Source of the DNA: an uncultured Eubacteriales bacterium
Lineage (GTDB): Bacteria; Bacillota; Clostridia; Christensenellales; Aristaeellaceae
DNA length: 9,281 nucleotides
Assembly (NCBI GenBank): GCA_900553265.1
Contig: USDD01000098.1
Span: 1 to 9,281 of the forward strand
Direction: 5' to 3'
Of the stretch, positions 6,432 to 9,281 are shown piece after piece (position 1 is the first letter of the stretch; each line of letters begins with the position of its first letter). Position numbers and translations under genes: made by a program. The notes under the pieces were generated by a model that had not been told where the DNA came from, searched no databases, and saw nothing but the letters and a program-made list of their open reading frames with translations.

Positions 6432-6477
6432 ATGCAGATTTCGAAGGTTTGCTGGAGGTAAATCGAGAAATCTGCAT
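6432..6477. repeat. 11-bp inverted repeat inside the phoH-pgpH gap
   Basis: ATGCAGATTTC (6432-6442) and GAAATCTGCAT (6467-6477) pair perfectly, with a 24-base loop. There is no T run on either strand, so it is not a typical terminator. It follows repeat copy A by nine bases and probably belongs to the same element. In the operon transcript it would form a hairpin about 100 bases upstream of the pgpH ribosome binding site, where it could affect RNA processing or stability. Confidence 0.6.
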
Positions 6478-6534
6478 GCTGCAGACGGCGGAAAAGGCAT
6501 AGCCGGACGCGCCGCCGAATTGGGCGGTGCTGCC

Positions 6535-7530
6535 TCAGGGCCTTCCCCTGCGGTCGGTCGGCTTCTGGGCGTATTTTTCATAGGCACGCACGATGGCCTG
6601 CACCAGCTCGTGGCGCACCACGTCGCGGTGGGACAGGCGCACGATGCCGATGTCGTCCACGCCCCTGAGCACCTCCAGCGCCTCCACCAGACCCGACCGC
6701 TTGCCCAGCGGCAGGTCGATCTGGGTCACGTCGCCGGTGATGACCATCTTCGAGCCCATGCCCATGCGGGTCAGGAACATCTTCATCTGCTCGGACGTGG
6801 TGTTCTGCGCCTCGTCGAGGATGATGAACGCGTCGTTGAGCGTGCGTCCGCGCATGTAGGCCAGCGGAGCCACCTCCACCGCGCCGCGCTCCACCAGCCG
6901 CTGATACGCGTCCACGCCCAGCATCTCGTGCAGCGCGTCGTACAGCGGGCGCAGATAGGGGTCGACCTTCTGCGCGAGGTCGCCAGGCAGAAAGCCCAGC
7001 TTCTCGCCGGCCTCCACCGCCGGGCGCGTCAGGATGATCTTCTCGATCTCCTTGTTCTTCAGCGCCACCACAGCCATGGCGATGGCCAGATAGGTCTTGC
7101 CCGTGCCGGCGGGGCCCACAGCGAACACGCAGGTGTTGTCCCGGATGGCGTCCACATACTGCTTCTGGCCCAGCGTCTTGCACTTCACGGGCCGTCCGCG
7201 GTAGGTGATGGCGATCACGTCACGCATGATCTCGCCGATGCGGTCGGCCTTGCCCTCGGTCACCAGGCTGATGGCGTAGCGGATGCGCGTGCGATCGATG
7301 CTCTCGCCCCGGCGCAGAATGTCGCACAGCGCCTCCAGCGTCCGCTGAGCCAGATCGACCCTGTCCGGCGCGCCGCTGAGCGTCACCTCGTTGCCGTGGA
7401 TGAACAGCTCCACGTTCAGCTCGTCCTTGAACAGCGGCAGGTTCTCCTCGCGAATGCCGAACAGCCCGATGAACTGCTCGGGAGATTCCAGCTGCATTTG
7501 TACGTTCTTCACTTGCTCGGTCGTTTCCAA
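6535..7530 (-). CDS. phoH: PhoH-like ATPase
   Basis: 331 residues, close to the 319 of Bacillus subtilis PhoH (YqfE). An N-terminal KH-like segment (about 25-110) precedes the P-loop ATPase domain: Walker A GPAGTGKT (139-146), Walker B IILDEAQN (236-243), and TGDVTQ (265-270) as the sensor-like stretch. The family is linked to RNA metabolism and nearly always lies next to ybeY; its exact reaction is not settled. The start is TTG at 7530, with GGAGG 8 bases upstream lying in the last yqfD codons. Only four bases separate it from the yqfD stop. Downstream, a GC hairpin (CCGCC 6512-6516, GGCGG 6523-6527) lacks a T run, so transcription likely continues into pgpH. Confidence 0.95.
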   Translation of the reverse strand: METTEQVKNVQMQLESPEQFIGLFGIREENLPLFKDELNVELFIHGNEVTLSGAPDRVDLAQRTLEALCDILRRGESIDRTRIRYAISLVTEGKADRIGEIMRDVIAITYRGRPVKCKTLGQKQYVDAIRDNTCVFAVGPAGTGKTYLAIAMAVVALKNKEIEKIILTRPAVEAGEKLGFLPGDLAQKVDPYLRPLYDALHEMLGVDAYQRLVERGAVEVAPLAYMRGRTLNDAFIILDEAQNTTSEQMKMFLTRMGMGSKMVITGDVTQIDLPLGKRSGLVEALEVLRGVDDIGIVRLSHRDVVRHELVQAIVRAYEKYAQKPTDRRGRP

Positions 7531-7534
7531 TTTC

Positions 7535-8704
7535 TTATCCTCCCTGTCGGTAAAGCGCGCCGCGCGTGACGGCTACGCTGGTCTTCCATTCGACGACGGC
7601 GCGGACGCGCAGATTTCCGTCCGCGTCCGTCTGCTTTTCCGTCCATTCCCGGGCGATTTCGCAGGGCGTTTCGGGCCGCATGCTCAGCGCCTGCGCCCGG
7701 GCGAGCAGCGTCAGATTCCGCTCCAGCGCGTTTGGATCGCTCGCCTCCGGGCGCGGCTCGGTCTCCCAGCGGGTGATTCGCACGATCTCCAGCGGCAGAA
7801 ACATCCCGCCCACGGGCAGCGTCTCGGTCTCGGCGCGGAAGCGGGCGTATTCCTCCTTCCTGGTCAGCGGGCGGGAAAAATCCCACAGCCGCAGCTCGGC
7901 GGAGACGCTCTTTCTTCCCGTGTCCCGCCAGACCGTGCGCCGGATGGGCGCGGCGGCCTCGCCCTGCGTCCAGGTTCGGACGATCACGTCCCCCAGCGCG
8001 GCGATGGAACGCGTTTCTTCTTTGGTCACACGCTCTTCCCCGCGGATGAGCGTCTGACCCCGGCGCACCACGTTGCCCGGCGCGACCGCCGCCGCGCCGG
8101 ACAGCACGCGCACGGATTCCACCACGCCGTCGCAGCCGGCCACCAGATCGCGCCCGCCGTCCAGCTCGTAGAGCTCCGGCTCCGCCACCGCGGCGGCCAG
8201 CTCGATGTGCAGCCGCACGCCCTGCAGCCGCGCGCCCACGAAGCTGCAATCGCCGTCCGCGGCGGCCAGCTCGCCCTGAAGGGCTTCCGCGTCCAGATCG
8301 GACCTGGCCATGCCCGGGCGAACGCCCAGCTCGCTCAGCCGCTGCCGGATGGGCGCAAGGTCGGGCATCGCGCCGGAGACGCACACCACGTCCACGAACC
8401 AAACGCGGCTGAAGAACAGCGCCATGCATGCGGCGCAGACGATCAGCGCGGCAGGCAGCGTCCTGCGGCGCTTCAGCCGAAGGAGCAGCGCGTACAGACC
8501 GCGGTTTTCCAGCCGTTTGCAGGAGATGGAGAACCGCTGGCAGAGCGCCTCCAGAACGGCCGCGCCCGCCGCGTCCGTCTCCACGAGCAGGACGCGGCGG
8601 CCCACGCGGGTCAGCCGGGAAAAGCGCGCGCCCTCGTTCAGCGCCCGGGCCGTCAGCTTTTCCAGCATCAGGCCCTCCACCCGGAGCCGCACGCAGCCGG
8701 TCAT
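7535..8704 (-). CDS. yqfD: Sporulation protein YqfD
   Basis: 389 residues; the Bacillus subtilis protein has about 398. A short N-terminal domain (about 1-78) is followed by one membrane helix (about 82-99). A POTRA/FtsQ-like stretch follows (VVCVSGAM onward, about 105-172), then the family-typical block around VAGCDGVVESVRV (188-200) and GNVVRRGQTLIRGEE (210-224). YqfD belongs to the stage IV sporulation proteins made in the mother cell under sigma-E in Bacillus; its biochemical role is unknown. I chose the ATG at 8704 because it overlaps the yqfC stop as ATGA, implying coupled translation, and gives the normal family length. Longer in-frame starts up to 9040 would overrun yqfC in another frame. 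The C-terminus ends four bases before phoH. Confidence 0.93.
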   Translation of the reverse strand: MTGCVRLRVEGLMLEKLTARALNEGARFSRLTRVGRRVLLVETDAAGAAVLEALCQRFSISCKRLENRGLYALLLRLKRRRTLPAALIVCAACMALFFSRVWFVDVVCVSGAMPDLAPIRQRLSELGVRPGMARSDLDAEALQGELAAADGDCSFVGARLQGVRLHIELAAAVAEPELYELDGGRDLVAGCDGVVESVRVLSGAAAVAPGNVVRRGQTLIRGEERVTKEETRSIAALGDVIVRTWTQGEAAAPIRRTVWRDTGRKSVSAELRLWDFSRPLTRKEEYARFRAETETLPVGGMFLPLEIVRITRWETEPRPEASDPNALERNLTLLARAQALSMRPETPCEIAREWTEKQTDADGNLRVRAVVEWKTSVAVTRGALYRQGG

Positions 8705-8991
8705 TGGCCGTCGCCCCCGGCGGGCAGCTCGATCAGGCGGATGCAGCCCCGGACGATGAGCGCCGTGGGGCGAACCTCGCACAGCGCGAGTCCGCTGCCG
8801 CGCAGCGTCATCCGCCCCGCGGCGGTGCTCAGACAGACGCATTCGTCGGTGAAGTCCTCCACGCCGCAATGGTTTTCCACCAGCACCCTTCCGCTGCCCA
8901 CCGCCGTGACCCGCGCCGTCCGTCCGGACAGATCCCGCACCCATTCCAGCGCGGGCACGGACGGATGCGCCGGCCGCTGCGGCCTGGGCAT
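8701..8991 (-). CDS. yqfC: Sporulation protein YqfC (YabP/YqfC family)
   Basis: 96 residues, near the usual 93. Family features are VLVENHCGV (37-45), FTDECVCL (47-54), the turn MTLRGSGLAL (61-70) and the closing hydrophobic strand VRGCIRLIELP (80-90). YqfC and its paralogue YabP are small sporulation-specific proteins of spore-forming Firmicutes, expressed in the mother cell in Bacillus subtilis; molecular function is unknown. The start is ATG at 8991, with AAGAGGA (9003-8997) 5 bases upstream. An in-frame GTG at 9027 would add twelve residues without a good ribosome site and without matching the family length. The stop shares four bases with the yqfD start. It is the first gene of the operon visible here. 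Confidence 0.93.
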   Translation of the reverse strand: MPRPQRPAHPSVPALEWVRDLSGRTARVTAVGSGRVLVENHCGVEDFTDECVCLSTAAGRMTLRGSGLALCEVRPTALIVRGCIRLIELPAGGDGQ

Positions 8992-9064
8992 TCGCGTCCT
9001 CTTCGGATTCTCCTTCAAACAAAACACCTCGCCTGCGCATTTTTCCGTTCCATCCTATGCGCGG

Positions 9065-9083
9065 GCCGGAGAATTCATCCGGC
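9065..9083. other. Small GC hairpin in the yqfC leader
   Basis: GCCGGA (9065-9070) and TCCGGC (9078-9083) pair with a 7-base loop. It lies between the proposed promoter and the yqfC start, with no T run on the minus-strand exit side. It may be only a leader structure; no known riboswitch is recognisable. Confidence 0.35.
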
Positions 9084-9110
9084 GCAAAAAGCCCAATATT
9101 ATCCTACTCT

Positions 9111-9140
9111 ATTATACACGATGAAGCGCGATAAATACAA
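9111..9140 (-). promoter_or_regulatory. Candidate promoter of the yqfC-recO operon
   Basis: On the minus strand, TTGTAT (9140-9135) and a perfect TATAAT (9116-9111, preceded by TG one base upstream) are 18 bases apart. The leader to the yqfC ATG is about 110 bases. This is a housekeeping-type site, suitable for the essential downstream genes. yqfC and yqfD are sigma-E dependent in Bacillus, but I could not identify a convincing sigma-E site. Confidence 0.55.
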
Positions 9141-9183
9141 GCCCAACGGAAAAAATCGCGTAAAACCGGCGGTTCTGCAAAGG

Positions 9184-9213
9184 AAAAGGCGGAAACAGCT
9201 TGTCTCCGCCTTT
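9184..9213 (-). terminator. Terminator-like hairpin upstream of the operon promoter
   Basis: AAAGGCGGA (9185-9193) and TCCGCCTTT (9205-9213) form a perfect 9-bp stem. Read on the minus strand it exits through TTTT, CC, TTT, a modest U tract, so it could end a minus-strand gene lying beyond the right edge. The plus-strand exit has only TTT, then C. Its location just upstream of the 9111-9140 promoter fits an operon boundary. Confidence 0.5.
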
Positions 9214-9229
9214 CAGAATTCAGTTTTAA

Positions 9230-9281
9230 GGGAACACCGCACAAATGAGGCGGTTGGCCGGCGAATGGATTTTTCGTCAGA
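9230..9281 (+). repeat. Dispersed repeat, copy B, cut by the window end
   Basis: Bases 9230-9277 align with 6375-6422 without gaps at 44 of 48 positions, including the ACCGC/GCGGT hairpin. The flanks differ on the left (9221-9229 against 6366-6374), which sets the left boundary near 9230. On the right, the copies diverge after TTTTTCGT: copy A continues TCGA, copy B continues CAGA and then the window ends. Like copy A it lies between genes. Confidence 0.8.

Noticed and set aside
4301..6502. A 733-codon plus-strand frame opposite pgpH
   Set aside because: It is antisense to a clear pgpH gene, and its His/Gln/Arg/Gly-rich composition is typical of a shadow frame in GC-rich DNA. No family motifs or start signals are present.
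6410..6502. A 30-codon plus-strand frame inside repeat copy A (ATG at 6410, TAG at 6500-6502)
   Set aside because: It lacks a ribosome binding site, and copy B diverges shortly after the ATG. The segment is better explained as a non-coding repeat with an internal palindrome.
6512..6527. GC hairpin after phoH considered as a terminator
   Set aside because: The stem is short and has no T run on the minus strand, and pgpH is expected to be co-transcribed.
8992..9027. Earlier GTG start for yqfC
   Set aside because: There is no good ribosome binding site before the GTG; the ATG at 8991 has AAGAGGA upstream and gives the normal family length.
7391..9124. A 577-codon plus-strand frame opposite yqfD and yqfC
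   Set aside because: It is a shadow of well-supported minus-strand genes, with arginine/proline/alanine-rich composition and no recognisable domain.

Overview
The window reads as the chromosome of a GC-rich, anaerobic, spore-forming Firmicute of the class Clostridia. Three observations support this: two sporulation-only families (YqfC and YqfD) head the operon, a reverse-order rubrerythrin typical of strict anaerobic clostridia sits at its end, and purine-rich Shine-Dalgarno sites are present throughout. Genes lie almost entirely on the minus strand. Hand-counted GC is roughly 60-70% in sampled coding lines and about 45% in bases 1-360. I cannot name the species.

Left edge (1-425) has no convincing gene. 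It holds the end of an unidentified plus-strand reading frame (1-99), a strong plus-strand terminator (174-211), a near-consensus plus-strand promoter (227-255), five direct copies of GGCATAA(T/A) (261-366), and the minus-strand terminator of the rubrerythrin gene (361-398). It looks like foreign or element-edge DNA, but no recombinase gene is visible to prove it.

Next, 426-971 (minus) is a reverse rubrerythrin with its own promoter and leader (972-1054). It is a peroxide/oxygen-detoxifying unit at the 3' side of the housekeeping cluster.

From 1095 to 8991 (minus) runs the conserved Firmicutes cluster, transcribed yqfC - yqfD - phoH - pgpH - ybeY/cdd - era - recO. Junctions are tight: ATGA and TTGA overlaps, a 0-nt gap and gaps of 4 and 24 nt. 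The genes combine a mother-cell sporulation pair, an RNA-associated PhoH ATPase, a c-di-AMP phosphodiesterase, rRNA maturation and ribosome assembly (YbeY, Era), pyrimidine salvage (Cdd) and DNA repair (RecO). Three departures from the textbook layout stand out. ybeY and cdd form one open reading frame with dgkA missing between them. PgpH carries a low-complexity tail of about 200 residues. A 206-nt gap containing a dispersed repeat separates phoH from pgpH.

Right edge (8992-9281) holds the operon promoter and leader, a terminator-like hairpin, and a second copy of the same dispersed repeat, cut off by the window end. Most of the window is ordinary core genome. The unexplained parts are the dispersed repeat, the left-edge repeat array with its promoter, the fused gene and the PgpH tail.
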